The notes under the pieces: model-generated
The model's database searches: none
The model's input: only the letters and a program-made list of their open reading frames with translations
What the model was told of the DNA's origin: nothing
Source of the DNA: Paenibacillus terricola
Lineage (GTDB): Bacteria; Bacillota; Bacilli; Paenibacillales; Paenibacillaceae
NCBI RefSeq assembly: GCF_014779765.1
Contig: NZ_JACXZA010000005.1
Location: 433,013 to 497,012 of the forward strand
Length of the DNA stretch: 64,000 nt
Direction: 5' to 3'
Shown: in pieces, positions 36,019-44,919 of the stretch
How the letters are laid out: each line of letters starts with the position of its first letter
Position numbering within the stretch: position 1 is the stretch's first letter
Translations under genes and position numbers: made by a program

Positions 36019-37101
36019 TCAATGTGACCGGTCACCGGCTAATGAAGCCTCACGCTCTTGACCCGCCTCGAATGTTGCCATCCGCATAGCAAGTTCAATA
36101 TGGCTCGTCATCATATTGTACTCCAGTTTCAGCTCGCCAATCGGCTGTCCCAGCGCTGCTTTCACGCCCAAATACGGGAAGTTAATGCCCGTCAGGCAAG
36201 TGGCATGAAGACCGCCGGACATGCGCGGATTAATTTCCAGAAGTTTCGGAACACCGTTCGAATATCGCATTTGAATGTTGAAATTGTAGGGAATTCGATA
36301 AGCCTCAGCCACGCGTTGCGCAATCGCCAGCAGCTCTTCGTTATGCTCGAGGACACGTAGACGTCCATCCGCTTTGCGCCGTGGAATCGCAGCATGCAGA
36401 TTGCCTTGGCCGTCCGCAATACAGTCAATGCTGTATTCAGGACCTTCCAGCAGCTCCATGACCATCATCGATGGGAAACTGTCCGCCTGTGACAAAATCG
36501 AATAAGCTTCCTCGAACGTCAGCTCATTCGTTACATAACCAAACAGGTCACTCAGCGCATTCCGTTGATCATTCACGATGCGAAAGCCTAATCCGCCCTC
36601 CGAATCCGTCGGCTTGAAGCAGACGCGATGGCCTTCGGCGAGAAGCCGCTCGTACGCCTGCTTGAACCCTGCCGCGTCCGTTACGACCTCGTACGCCGGC
36701 ACTTCCATAATGCCGCTCTCACGTACCTCTTCATAAAATTTGTCCTTGATCGAAATCTTCTCTAACAAATCAACGTCGCGACACACGGTTACCTTCGTGC
36801 CAATCGCGTCGAACAGTTCGATATTGCGGGCGATATCGAGCATCCGCAGCCGCGGAATGAACACATCGATCTCATGCTCCTTGCAGAAGTCAGCGAGCCA
36901 CTGCACATATTCCACACCTTGAAGGACAGGTTCTGTCGCAGCATAGTCTGCCGCTTGCAGCGCCATATGACGGGGATCCGGATGCGTGCCATACAGCTTG
37001 AACGGAAGGCCGTCCTCATTGTTGCGGATGCTGTTCATATAATGATAGGCAACGGAAAACCAACGGTTAAAGTAGACGCGATACTCCTTCTTGCTCTTCA
37101 T
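36019..37101 (-). CDS. ATP-grasp ligase of the Ter-associated biosynthetic module
   Basis: The 360-aa protein has an N-terminal PreATP-grasp-like part and an ATP-grasp domain: CFKPTDSEGGLGFRIV (ATP-binding Lys loop), MVMELLEGPEYSIDCIADGQG, and the metal-binding KLLEINPRMSGG. It is expected to join a carboxylate to an amine. The start at 37101 overlaps the HAD gene stop by ATGA, and GGGGGG lies 10 nt upstream. It belongs with the HAD, phosphoribosyltransferase and CitE-like genes that accompany TerD/TerC in many bacteria. Confidence 0.88.
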   Translation of the reverse strand: MKSKKEYRVYFNRWFSVAYHYMNSIRNNEDGLPFKLYGTHPDPRHMALQAADYAATEPVLQGVEYVQWLADFCKEHEIDVFIPRLRMLDIARNIELFDAIGTKVTVCRDVDLLEKISIKDKFYEEVRESGIMEVPAYEVVTDAAGFKQAYERLLAEGHRVCFKPTDSEGGLGFRIVNDQRNALSDLFGYVTNELTFEEAYSILSQADSFPSMMVMELLEGPEYSIDCIADGQGNLHAAIPRRKADGRLRVLEHNEELLAIAQRVAEAYRIPYNFNIQMRYSNGVPKLLEINPRMSGGLHATCLTGINFPYLGVKAALGQPIGELKLEYNMMTSHIELAMRMATFEAGQEREASLAGDRSH

Positions 37102-37937
37102 GACGAACGTTCCCCCCATGTTCTTTGTCCCAATGATTCAGCCTTCGTCTGCACGAAAGACGCAATCTCTTCCCCTGCATACAAGCCCGAACGCTCCGTA
37201 AATACCCAACTGCCATGCTGCCCAGTCGTCTGATAAACGCGGTACAGCTCTCCATGAGCAGGAGCGATCGCATCATCTGCTGCCTCCAGCAGGCTTCGAT
37301 CCAGCAGTGAATCGCCTGAGGCGATAAGCGCTGCTTCCGGATGACGCTGCCTAATATAAGAGACAGCATCCCTCTTGTTCACAACAGCAGGCACGAGGTA
37401 CACCTTCCGTCCCTGCACCGATACTTCCCATCCCCGCTCAGCGAGCAGCTCCGCACGCTCCTGTACGGCTTCCAACGGCAGCTTGTCTCGGTCCACCATA
37501 TACACATAAAACAACTCATCGCACAGACGTTCTTCCTTCACCCATTCCGGCTGAACGATTGGAGCAAACCATTGCCGCGCCTCTTCGGATGAACACGCGG
37601 CGCGCTTCAGCCGATCCTGTACAAGCTTCTGCCAGTAGGCATCTTCTTCGCCTCGGATCAGAATACGGCCGCCATTGCTCGTTATCGCATAAGCAGGCAC
37701 GATATCCCGCTGGAACACCTCGATGCGGCGGTACTGCGCCATCGTCCGCGTCGTTACGGGAACGAACACAAGCCTCTCATTCAATTCTTTCAACACCGCG
37801 ATGGATGCCTCGGACATGAAGGACTGCGACTTGCCGTTGATCCATTCCACGATGCGAATGCCTGGTTCGTCTTCCGGCACAATCATCGACCGTCTGGAGA
37901 AGATAAGCGTCTGATCCAAGTCGCTTGCATAGATCAT
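37098..37937 (-). CDS. HAD-superfamily hydrolase of the Ter-associated module
   Basis: The 279-aa protein starts with HAD motif I (ASDLDQTLIFS), has motif II-type Thr (VPVTTRT), and motif III/IV near IASGDSLLDRSLLEAAD. It is probably a phosphatase acting on a sugar- or nucleotide-like intermediate. It is overlapped by 4 nt at both ends with its neighbours (ATGA at each junction), so production is tightly coupled. Confidence 0.86.
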   Translation of the reverse strand: MIYASDLDQTLIFSRRSMIVPEDEPGIRIVEWINGKSQSFMSEASIAVLKELNERLVFVPVTTRTMAQYRRIEVFQRDIVPAYAITSNGGRILIRGEEDAYWQKLVQDRLKRAACSSEEARQWFAPIVQPEWVKEERLCDELFYVYMVDRDKLPLEAVQERAELLAERGWEVSVQGRKVYLVPAVVNKRDAVSYIRQRHPEAALIASGDSLLDRSLLEAADDAIAPAHGELYRVYQTTGQHGSWVFTERSGLYAGEEIASFVQTKAESLGQRTWGERSS

Positions 37938-40546
37938 GCGGACTCTCCCTTCAATGGCTTAATGATGCCGCAGCACGAAAAGGCAAGTCCCGGAAACGGC
38001 TCAACCGGCACGCCCCGCTCCTCTGCAAGCAGCAGAATAGGCGCAAGATGCGGATTGTCCACTCGGTCAACAAGAATCTTCCACGGCACGCGCCGCAGCA
38101 GCACACGGCATGTCTCGCCAACCCCCGGCTTGATTAGGTTAATATCCTCAATACCGAACGCTTGCTGCACCGCTTGAATGTCCGCAAGTCCCTGCCAGGT
38201 CGCTTCCGGTGATTCCTGCTTGTTCTTATCCGCACAACCAGCCGCTGTCTGCGCGATGACCTCAAAATGCGCCGCAATACGTTCAACGAACCGATTCGAT
38301 TCATCGATCGAACGCCAATGCTCATAGAACTTGGAGCCATGATAATCATCCGGCCCGATCAGCCCGGGCTTCAGCACTGTACGGCTCATAAGGCCAGACA
38401 CCGTGGCATTCAGGCACGCACTTGGAATGAGATAGTCCTCCCGCGTCCCGAACGTCTCCGAACAACGTCCAGGATCGGCCAGCACGGCGAGATCATCGCT
38501 CAACCGTACGCCATACTTGTCTTCGAATTGGCGGCATGCTTCGATCAACGTGCGGCGTATCGCCCCTTTGCCCGTCCAACCATCAACGAACTGAATCGAT
38601 GCCTCTAACCCATGTTTTTGCAAAATATAAATGAGTGCGTTCTCGTCGATCCCTTTGCCCCGAATAATCGAAATGCTGTAATGCGGCAGCGAGACGCCGT
38701 AACGCTGCTCGATATACCGCTTAATAAGAACGCCTACCGGCGTCCCGGCCCTCGCCAGCGACACGAGTACGCACGATAATCCGCGTTTGCGAACAATAAG
38801 CTCCGCGACGGCTGCAATCCCTTCGGCGACCAGAGGCGCCGAATCGTCCAGCGTCTTACGATACAGCTGCAGGTATTGCTCCGAGGGCTCGTATTCCTTC
38901 GGCAGCATCTCCGAGTAATGAACGCCGGACTGAATCGCTTCTTCCCGGTCTTCGGTTGGCATCTCGAGCTGCGCTCCACGCAGGTCCTTCAGCAGGAACG
39001 TTACATCCGAAGGTGCATAACTGCCAAGCGGCACAGGCGGCTTCATCGTCCGTTCGAACACCTTCGCCACTCGTGGATCACGCGCCGCATGCTGGTCGTC
39101 CAGAGGATTCACAGGTTCTGAAGCGCTCGTGCAGCACACCGCATGAATCACCTTGCAGTTGATATGCTTCAGTGCTTCCAGCATCGGCGCGAGCCGCTCC
39201 ATTGGCGTTGCCCGCTCCACAATAACGAAGACATCCTCATAAGCGTGAGCGCCGAGATTATAAAGATAATGCCGGACACCTTCATCGTCAGGCGAAGGGA
39301 ATGTCACTCCGTCCTTGACCGCATAATCCGCACGATCCAGCGGATGAATCGGACTTCGCGTCGAGGACTGATAATAGACGCTGCCTTGCATCGCCGCAGC
39401 AATTTGCATCGGCACGTACATGAACTCCCCTGTGCCGATGACGAGCGTATTGCCACCGCTGCCAGTACGAAGCGCCTCCAATTGGGAAGCTGCGTTCTGT
39501 ATCGCATCATCCGCCCGCTTCCGCTCCTCTGTTGCAATACCGAAGCGCCCCGTCTGTCTCATATACGGAGCATGATTCGAGCGTCCAGCCTGGTCAAGCG
39601 ACACCGCCCCCACCGGCTCGAACACCGATTGCAGCATATGTACGCGGCATTCCGGGCAGGCAATAGGCAGCGCCTCGTCGGTATCCTCGCCACTGTTCAA
39701 CAGCCCTTGCGGCGCCCCGTTCGGGAACGCCACGCCGTTCACTTCGATCGTTCCCCGATAGAGCGTAATCGTCTCAATCGAAATGTCGAACTCGTTCGCA
39801 AGCGAAGCGAATGCCTCTTCTGCCGTTTCACTGCGCCAATCGAGCAGCGATGCAACGACATACCGCTTCCGCGGAAATTTCGCATGCATGTCCCGAATGA
39901 GGTTCAGCGTCGTCTTCCCTGTCGTCATCTCGTCATCGACGAATACGACAATCTCGCCGTTATCCCAATAATCGCTTCGCTCCGCGTAACAGCGGTGTGC
40001 CACCGCATGCGAATGCTCCTCGTCGAACTGCAGCACCGAATCTCGGTCCGCCAACAGTTCTCGCGTCGTATGCAGATAGGTCGCATTGCTCTCGAATGCA
40101 TCGAACATGGCATGTCCCAGCGCCGTTGCCGTCTCCGCGAAGCCGAGAAGCTTGAGCGGCATCGGCGGCCGCAGCCGTTCAGCAATTACCTTCCGATACA
40201 CACTAGGCGCTTCAGTCGGGTCCGTTAAGCCTTTCATCGTCTGCTGCAGCAGCGGCTCCCATTCCGATGACCGTTCAGGCTGCAGATGCCGACACAGCAG
40301 TACAGCCAGCGCATAACCCGCAAGCAGCGAGATATGCGGATCGATTGGAATATGCTTGCCGAGCAGCTTGCTTACGAATAGAAACGAACGTTTCGGATTG
40401 TTGCGTGCCGCCATATGAAATAAGGATGAGATCGGAAGTCCAAATGGATTATCTTTCTCTGACACCGTCACCTGCAAGCTGCCGGCAATGTTATAAACGT
40501 GCGTAGCCTTGCTCTCGGAATAAGGCTGTGTAGCGTTGCTCATCAT
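37934..40546 (-). CDS. Fused double phosphoribosyltransferase-like protein (Ter-associated)
   Basis: The ~870-aa protein seems to join two Ter-module enzymes. The N-terminal ~430 residues hold a type-I phosphoribosyltransferase with the PRPP loop VVFVDDEMTTGKTTLN, a cysteine pair (CPECRVHM) and a following TRSP-type segment (VIGTGEFMYVPMQIAAAM, YYQSSTRSPI). The C-terminal ~400 residues carry a second, divergent phosphoribosyltransferase-like region (SLARAGTPVGVLIKRYIEQRYG, FVDGWTGKGAIRRTLIEACRQ). In many genomes these are separate proteins. The start is one of two adjacent ATGs (40546/40543) and lies 56 nt inside the CitE-like gene, an unusually long overlap. It is thought from comparative genomics that such modules make a nucleoside-like compound. 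Confidence 0.82.
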   Translation of the reverse strand: MMSNATQPYSESKATHVYNIAGSLQVTVSEKDNPFGLPISSLFHMAARNNPKRSFLFVSKLLGKHIPIDPHISLLAGYALAVLLCRHLQPERSSEWEPLLQQTMKGLTDPTEAPSVYRKVIAERLRPPMPLKLLGFAETATALGHAMFDAFESNATYLHTTRELLADRDSVLQFDEEHSHAVAHRCYAERSDYWDNGEIVVFVDDEMTTGKTTLNLIRDMHAKFPRKRYVVASLLDWRSETAEEAFASLANEFDISIETITLYRGTIEVNGVAFPNGAPQGLLNSGEDTDEALPIACPECRVHMLQSVFEPVGAVSLDQAGRSNHAPYMRQTGRFGIATEERKRADDAIQNAASQLEALRTGSGGNTLVIGTGEFMYVPMQIAAAMQGSVYYQSSTRSPIHPLDRADYAVKDGVTFPSPDDEGVRHYLYNLGAHAYEDVFVIVERATPMERLAPMLEALKHINCKVIHAVCCTSASEPVNPLDDQHAARDPRVAKVFERTMKPPVPLGSYAPSDVTFLLKDLRGAQLEMPTEDREEAIQSGVHYSEMLPKEYEPSEQYLQLYRKTLDDSAPLVAEGIAAVAELIVRKRGLSCVLVSLARAGTPVGVLIKRYIEQRYGVSLPHYSISIIRGKGIDENALIYILQKHGLEASIQFVDGWTGKGAIRRTLIEACRQFEDKYGVRLSDDLAVLADPGRCSETFGTREDYLIPSACLNATVSGLMSRTVLKPGLIGPDDYHGSKFYEHWRSIDESNRFVERIAAHFEVIAQTAAGCADKNKQESPEATWQGLADIQAVQQAFGIEDINLIKPGVGETCRVLLRRVPWKILVDRVDNPHLAPILLLAEERGVPVEPFPGLAFSCCGIIKPLKGESA

Positions 40547-41714
40547 GCAGCACCCCGTATATATTCGCTCTCGCAATCATTTTTCTCGCCCAGTAATAAT
40601 GCGGCTTAAATTCGTTCATCTTATTACCATACTCACTCTTCATGACGCCAAGGCTGCCATCCCGATTCTCCAGAATCGCGAGCGCATCCATATACTCTTC
40701 GCGCGTAACGGTGTACATGGCCTGTACCGTACGCAGCTGAACCGGGTGGATTACCGTCTTGCCGATCAATCCGTTCTCTTTATCCAACATAATCTCGCGA
40801 ATGAACGTCGCACTCACATCTTCTGTTAACGTACCAAGCGCGGAGTGGCGTTGGTTCGGCAGTTCCGGCATCAGTGCATCACGCAGACGCGTTTCCCGCA
40901 GCGCTGCCAACTGATGAGGCCGATCGTTGCCCGTTCCGAAATATTCCCACACCGGGCCTGATACGACATACCCATCTTCTGCTCTGCCGAAAATATTCAT
41001 AATGTCCGCAATGCAATCTCGTATCGCTGCAAGGTCATATACCGTCAGCTCTGGACTTCGTCTCAACCCGAATAGACTGGAGAAATCCGTCGCGCCAATC
41101 CGCACATTCAACACATAGTCCCGATAAGCGTCCAGCAGCCGCTTCGTATCGAGCAGCGTTTCCAATCGGCTCTCTCTATAAATAATCGAAGCACTCTCTA
41201 ATACTGGCATACCATATAGCGGAGGCTCGTCCTGCTCTCTGCATCGGTTGTAGTCATCCAGCAGCCGGAAGTACCGTTCCCCTGTAGACGGCGTGAACTT
41301 TGGAAATACGAACCCGGTTACAATACGAACCGAATCCTCTAATCGGACTAACAACCTCGCCATCTGATCCGTTGAACGAACCCGAATGAAGAGGAGCGGC
41401 AGTCGTTCCTGCGGCAGCACGCCGCTATCCACAGCCGCGGCAACACGCGACAACTGTTGTATGAGCGAATATTCGGCTGCATCGACCATAAGGTCTGCTA
41501 CAGCATCTTCAAGATCGATAACCGCCGTCACTAGTTCACTCAGCTTCCCCGTGATCAAATCGGCTGCAATCGTCGGACGCGTCGCAGGCATGTACAAAGC
41601 CGCTCCAACGGCATAAGCAAGTTGTTCTCTTGGCGTACGGTTCGAGAACGACATCGGCGGGCAGAAGAACATCGCCCCTCTTTCCTCTTCGGACAAATCA
41701 TCATAATAACGCAT
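40491..41714 (-). CDS. HpcH/HpaI aldolase / citrate-lyase-beta-like protein (Ter-associated)
   Basis: The 407-aa TIM-barrel protein of the CitE-like group has AVIDLEDAVAD (metal-type Glu/Asp) and LLFIRVRSTDQM in the usual order, then IGATDFSSLFGLRR and KTVIHPVQLRTVQ near the C-terminus. Probable function is C-C bond cleavage or formation with a small acyl or sugar acid. It lies about 100 nt downstream of TerC, with a strong hairpin in between. Confidence 0.85.
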   Translation of the reverse strand: MRYYDDLSEEERGAMFFCPPMSFSNRTPREQLAYAVGAALYMPATRPTIAADLITGKLSELVTAVIDLEDAVADLMVDAAEYSLIQQLSRVAAAVDSGVLPQERLPLLFIRVRSTDQMARLLVRLEDSVRIVTGFVFPKFTPSTGERYFRLLDDYNRCREQDEPPLYGMPVLESASIIYRESRLETLLDTKRLLDAYRDYVLNVRIGATDFSSLFGLRRSPELTVYDLAAIRDCIADIMNIFGRAEDGYVVSGPVWEYFGTGNDRPHQLAALRETRLRDALMPELPNQRHSALGTLTEDVSATFIREIMLDKENGLIGKTVIHPVQLRTVQAMYTVTREEYMDALAILENRDGSLGVMKSEYGNKMNEFKPHYYWARKMIARANIYGVLHDEQRYTALFREQGYARL

Positions 41715-41747
41715 GACGCTCGCTCCTCCCTTCTATCCCTTATACGA

Positions 41748-41776
41748 ACGAATCCCTCCATAGTGGAGGGATTCGT
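41748..41776 (-). other. Hairpin between terC-like and citE-like genes
   Basis: ACGAATCCCTCCA (41748-41760) and TGGAGGGATTCGT (41764-41776) form a perfect 13-bp stem with a 3-nt loop. TCGTATAAGG follows on the transcribed strand, not a T-run, so it is a partial terminator or processing site at best. Confidence 0.6.
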
Positions 41777-41811
41777 ATTATTACTATGAAAGAGCGCTGA
41801 TGCAGATCTCT

Positions 41812-42537
41812 TTAAGCATTCTCTTTGACCTTCTTGCGGCGAAGGATACTCAGCACGATCGCACCGCCGAATACGAGGAACATCGCTGCGAAGAACAGGT
41901 AGTGCGAAATATGAACGCCGAATGCTCCCAACAGCATTTTGATGGCGATAACAGCGATCAGAACGAATGCTGCTTTCTCCAGCTCTGGGAAACGCTCGAT
42001 GAGCTTGAGGAATACTTGCGCAACGCCGCGCATCATGAGAACGCCCAGAATACCGCCCAAGAACAGAACCCATACTTCGTTGCTCACACCGAATGCCGCG
42101 ATAACGCTGTCGATACTGAATGCGATATCCATCAGTTCGACCATTAATACAGTCTTCCAGAAGCCATAGGCTTTACCTTCGGTCTGTTCATCTCCGCCGT
42201 GCTTGAACAATCCCTTGTATGCGATGAACATCAGGTAGGCCGCACCAAGTACCTTCACCAGCGTAAACTTAACGAGGTATGTACCGAAGCCAATCGCTAA
42301 GAATCGGAATACGTAAGCGCCAAGCAAGCCGTAGAACAATGCCTTTTTCTGCTGATCTTTCGGCAGGTGACGAACCATAACGGCCAGCACGAGCGCGTTA
42401 TCCGCAGATAGCAGGCCCTCTAGCAAGACGAGGCTGAGAATGATGCCCCAGCTTGCCGGGTCCGTGAATGTTGCTGAAATGTCTGCCCAGGAGAAGAAAT
42501 GACCATAGCTCTCTCCTATTTTGTTCAACCAATCCAT
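41812..42537 (-). CDS. TerC/Alx-family integral membrane protein (YceF-like)
   Basis: The 241-aa protein has seven transmembrane helices and the family motifs LLEGLLSADNALVLAVMVRHLP and VELMDIAFSIDSVIAAFG, each with the conserved Asp/Asn. TerC proteins affect metal (Mn2+) export and protein secretion stress. ATG at 42537 follows GGAGG. It follows the TerD genes in the same order as yceC-D-E-F of Bacillus subtilis. Confidence 0.93.
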   Translation of the reverse strand: MDWLNKIGESYGHFFSWADISATFTDPASWGIILSLVLLEGLLSADNALVLAVMVRHLPKDQQKKALFYGLLGAYVFRFLAIGFGTYLVKFTLVKVLGAAYLMFIAYKGLFKHGGDEQTEGKAYGFWKTVLMVELMDIAFSIDSVIAAFGVSNEVWVLFLGGILGVLMMRGVAQVFLKLIERFPELEKAAFVLIAVIAIKMLLGAFGVHISHYLFFAAMFLVFGGAIVLSILRRKKVKENA

Positions 42538-42704
42538 GAATGCTGCCTCCAATAGAAAATGGGATAATCGTATTCGAAACTCTCCATTACGCTATACGCA
42601 CAGCTGCAGCTGCAAGACAAGCGGAGAAGTTGTTTTCGATCGTTATCGATCGCACGCCCAGCTCGTACTGCCCAGCTTGCTCCACAGACAAGCCGGGCTG
42701 CAAT

Positions 42705-43286
42705 CTAGTTCGCGTCTAAGCCGTAATTACGGCATAGCGCCATCAGTCCGCCTGCGAAGCCGCTGCCGATCGCTTGGAATTTCCACTCGCCGCCGTGACG
42801 GTAGAACTCGCAGAATACGACAGCCGTCTCTGTCGAGAACTCTTCCCCGAGATCGAAGCGAAGAACTTCGCGGTCCGAAGAAGCGTCAACAACGCGGACG
42901 AATGCGTTCGAGACTTGTCCAAAATTTTGCTTGCGCGATTCGTAATCATAAATCGTCACTGTAATGCCGATCCGATGGATCGAAGCTGGCACTTTGCTTA
43001 AATCAATGTTGATCTGCTCATCATCGCCATCGCCTTCGCCTGTCCGATTGTCGCCCGTGTGAACGACCGAACCGTTACCGCCCGATACATTGTTGTAGAA
43101 TACGAAATCATCGGCGCCCTTCGCCTTGCCATCCTCGTACAGCAGAAAAGCCGATGCGTCCAAGTCGAAGTCAGCACCGCCGACATATTTGTTCGTGTCC
43201 CAGCCTAGACCAACGACAACTTGCGTAAGACCCGGATTTGTCTTCGTAAGATCAACGCGTTGACCTTTAGATAGTGAGATGCTCAT
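42705..43286 (-). CDS. TerD-family stress protein (third copy)
   Basis: The 193-aa cytoplasmic TerD-fold protein has the family start [20 protein letters not shown] and the Ca2+-binding segments [11 protein letters not shown] and [19 protein letters not shown]. It is closest to the yceD/yceE group. The upstream hairpin at 43318-43356 separates it from the middle TerD gene. Confidence 0.93.
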   Translation of the reverse strand: MSISLSKGQRVDLTKTNPGLTQVVVGLGWDTNKYVGGADFDLDASAFLLYEDGKAKGADDFVFYNNVSGGNGSVVHTGDNRTGEGDGDDEQINIDLSKVPASIHRIGITVTIYDYESRKQNFGQVSNAFVRVVDASSDREVLRFDLGEEFSTETAVVFCEFYRHGGEWKFQAIGSGFAGGLMALCRNYGLDAN

Positions 43287-43317
43287 CGAATTCTCTTCCT
43301 CTCCTGACCAAAATGGC

Positions 43318-43356
43318 GTGCGGCAGACCAGCCGCTAGAGCGAAGGTCTGCCGCAC
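43318..43356 (-). other. Hairpin between TerD genes, weak terminator/attenuator
   Basis: GTGCGGCAGACC (43318-43329) pairs perfectly over 12 bp with GGTCTGCCGCAC (43345-43356). On the minus strand GCCATTTTGG follows. It may reduce read-through within the operon. Confidence 0.6.
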
Positions 43357-43370
43357 GGGCTTTCACCTGC

Positions 43371-43946
43371 TTATTGCAAGCCGTAATCGCGTACAAGGCC
43401 AGCCAAGCCGTCCTTGTAGCCGCTGCCGATCGCGCTGAATTTCCATTCACCGCTGTGGCGATACAGCTCGCCAACGACAACGCCCGTCTCGATCGAGAAG
43501 TCCTCGCCGAGATCGAAGCGGATCAGTTCCTCGCTGTTCGCATCGTTCAGAATGCGGACATAAGCGCGGGATACTTGACCGAAGTTCTGGTTGCGCTCTT
43601 GGGCCTCATAGATCGTGATCGTGAACGCGATCTTCTCTACGTTCGCCGGAACGTTCGCAAGGTCGATGTTGATCTGTTCATCGTCACCTTCACCTGCGCC
43701 AGTCCGGTTGTCGCCCGTATGAACGACCGAGCCGTTCTCGTTCTGAGGGTTGTTGAAGTAGATGAAGTTGCGCTCGCCCTCAACCTTGCCCGCTGCGTTA
43801 GTCAAGAAGACCGACACGTCGAGATCGAAGTCTTTGCCGCCGTCGTATTTGTTCGTGTCCCAACCAAGGCCTACCGTTACTTTCGTCAGCCCCGGGTTTG
43901 TTTTCGTCAAATCGACCTTCTGGCCTTTCGTCAAGCTAATTGCCAT
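43371..43946 (-). CDS. TerD-family stress protein (second copy)
   Basis: The 191-aa protein has TerD features ([45 protein letters not shown]). The ATG at 43946 is chosen over the GTG three codons upstream because AGAGGTG spacing fits it. It is very similar to the 42705-43286 copy, consistent with tandem duplication. Confidence 0.93.
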   Translation of the reverse strand: MAISLTKGQKVDLTKTNPGLTKVTVGLGWDTNKYDGGKDFDLDVSVFLTNAAGKVEGERNFIYFNNPQNENGSVVHTGDNRTGAGEGDDEQINIDLANVPANVEKIAFTITIYEAQERNQNFGQVSRAYVRILNDANSEELIRFDLGEDFSIETGVVVGELYRHSGEWKFSAIGSGYKDGLAGLVRDYGLQ

Positions 43947-43993
43947 GGTATACACCTCTCTTCTGCAGAGCCGGCTTAGCAGCCGGCCACCGC

Positions 43994-44590
43994 TTATTTA
44001 TGCTCAGCAGCTAACTGATTGATATGAACGGCGTGCGTGCCTTCACCGATCGCCGAAAATTTCCACTCGCCGTTATGACGGTACAGCTCGCCACAGATAA
44101 GCGCCGTCTTGCCTGCATAGCTCTCCGACAGATTGAAGCGAACGAGCTCATTGCCCTTCGTTCCGTCCATCACTCGTATGTATGCGGACTGAATCATGCC
44201 GAAATCCTGTTTGCGGTTAACGCAATCGTAGATATTAACAACAGCAAGAAGCTTGTCCACGCCAGCAGGAACCTTCGCCAGATCAATGAAGATCTGCTCG
44301 TCGTCGCCATCGCCTTCGCCGGTAATGTTATCACCGGAGTGAATAACAGATTGACATGGGCTTTGCTTATTGTAGAAACAAACAACGTGATGGTCGTTCG
44401 TCAATTTCGACTGCTCGTTAAGCATCAGGACCGAAGCGTCGCAGTCGATATTGGCAGCTTGCTTCTTCAAACCGAAGAGTCCGCCTTTCGTCTGCACAGG
44501 ATCCCAGCCCAGACCAATCGTAACTTTCGTCAAGCCTGCATTGCCTTTCGTCAGATCAATCTTCTGACCTTTCACCAAACTAATCGACAT
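43994..44590 (-). CDS. TerD-family stress protein (first copy, YceC-like)
   Basis: The 198-aa TerD-fold protein is more divergent than the other two, with an insertion before the first Ca2+ loop ([25 protein letters not shown]) and extra Cys residues. Later segments [14 protein letters not shown] and [13 protein letters not shown] match the family. It is the first gene of the ter operon, preceded by GGGAGG. The ~330-nt gap up to 44920 holds the operon promoter and the GH3 terminator. Confidence 0.92.
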   Translation of the reverse strand: MSISLVKGQKIDLTKGNAGLTKVTIGLGWDPVQTKGGLFGLKKQAANIDCDASVLMLNEQSKLTNDHHVVCFYNKQSPCQSVIHSGDNITGEGDGDDEQIFIDLAKVPAGVDKLLAVVNIYDCVNRKQDFGMIQSAYIRVMDGTKGNELVRFNLSESYAGKTALICGELYRHNGEWKFSAIGEGTHAVHINQLAAEHK

Positions 44591-44681
44591 CGTTTGTCCA
44601 CCTCCCTTTCCAATTGTAACTGCAGGATGAATGCCGTTGAACCAGAAGGTTAAAGCCTTGAATTTCCAGACTCTAACCCCA

Positions 44682-44710
44682 ACTATACTCTAGTAATCAT
44701 CAAAAATCTA
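44682..44710 (-). promoter_or_regulatory. Candidate promoter of the ter operon
   Basis: On the minus strand TAGATT, 17 nt, TATAGT: the -10 matches 5 of 6 and the -35 matches 3 of 6 of the SigA consensus. No convincing SigW- or SigB-type pair was found, although homologous operons elsewhere respond to envelope stress. Confidence 0.35.
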
Positions 44711-44863
44711 CTTGCTTATACAAACATTTAGGCTCGGCTAAATAAGCTGATTTCATACGTTTCATGCATGATAAATTGTACTTAATAACAGCTTATAACC
44801 TTCCATACGTACGGTCGCCCAGAAAGGATTCAAAAAAAATACATTTAACATCATTTTCTTGCA

Positions 44864-44907
44864 CAAAAAGCCTTACCGATCGTCTCTATCAAGATCGGTA
44901 AGGCTTT
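44864..44907 (-). terminator. Terminator after the GH3 gene
   Basis: AAAGCCTTACCGATC (44867-44881) and GATCGGTAAGGCTTT (44893-44907) form a perfect 15-bp stem, followed on the minus strand by TTTTTGTGC. Confidence 0.88.
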
Positions 44908-44919
44908 CACGCTCTCCAA

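Noticed and set aside
39143-40228. 361-aa plus-strand frame opposite the PRTase gene
   Set aside because: Shadow composition, no start signal, and contained in a well-supported gene.
41748-41776. Intrinsic terminator ending the TerD/TerC transcript
   Set aside because: No T-run on the transcribed strand, and the next gene belongs to the same functional set; listed as a hairpin only.
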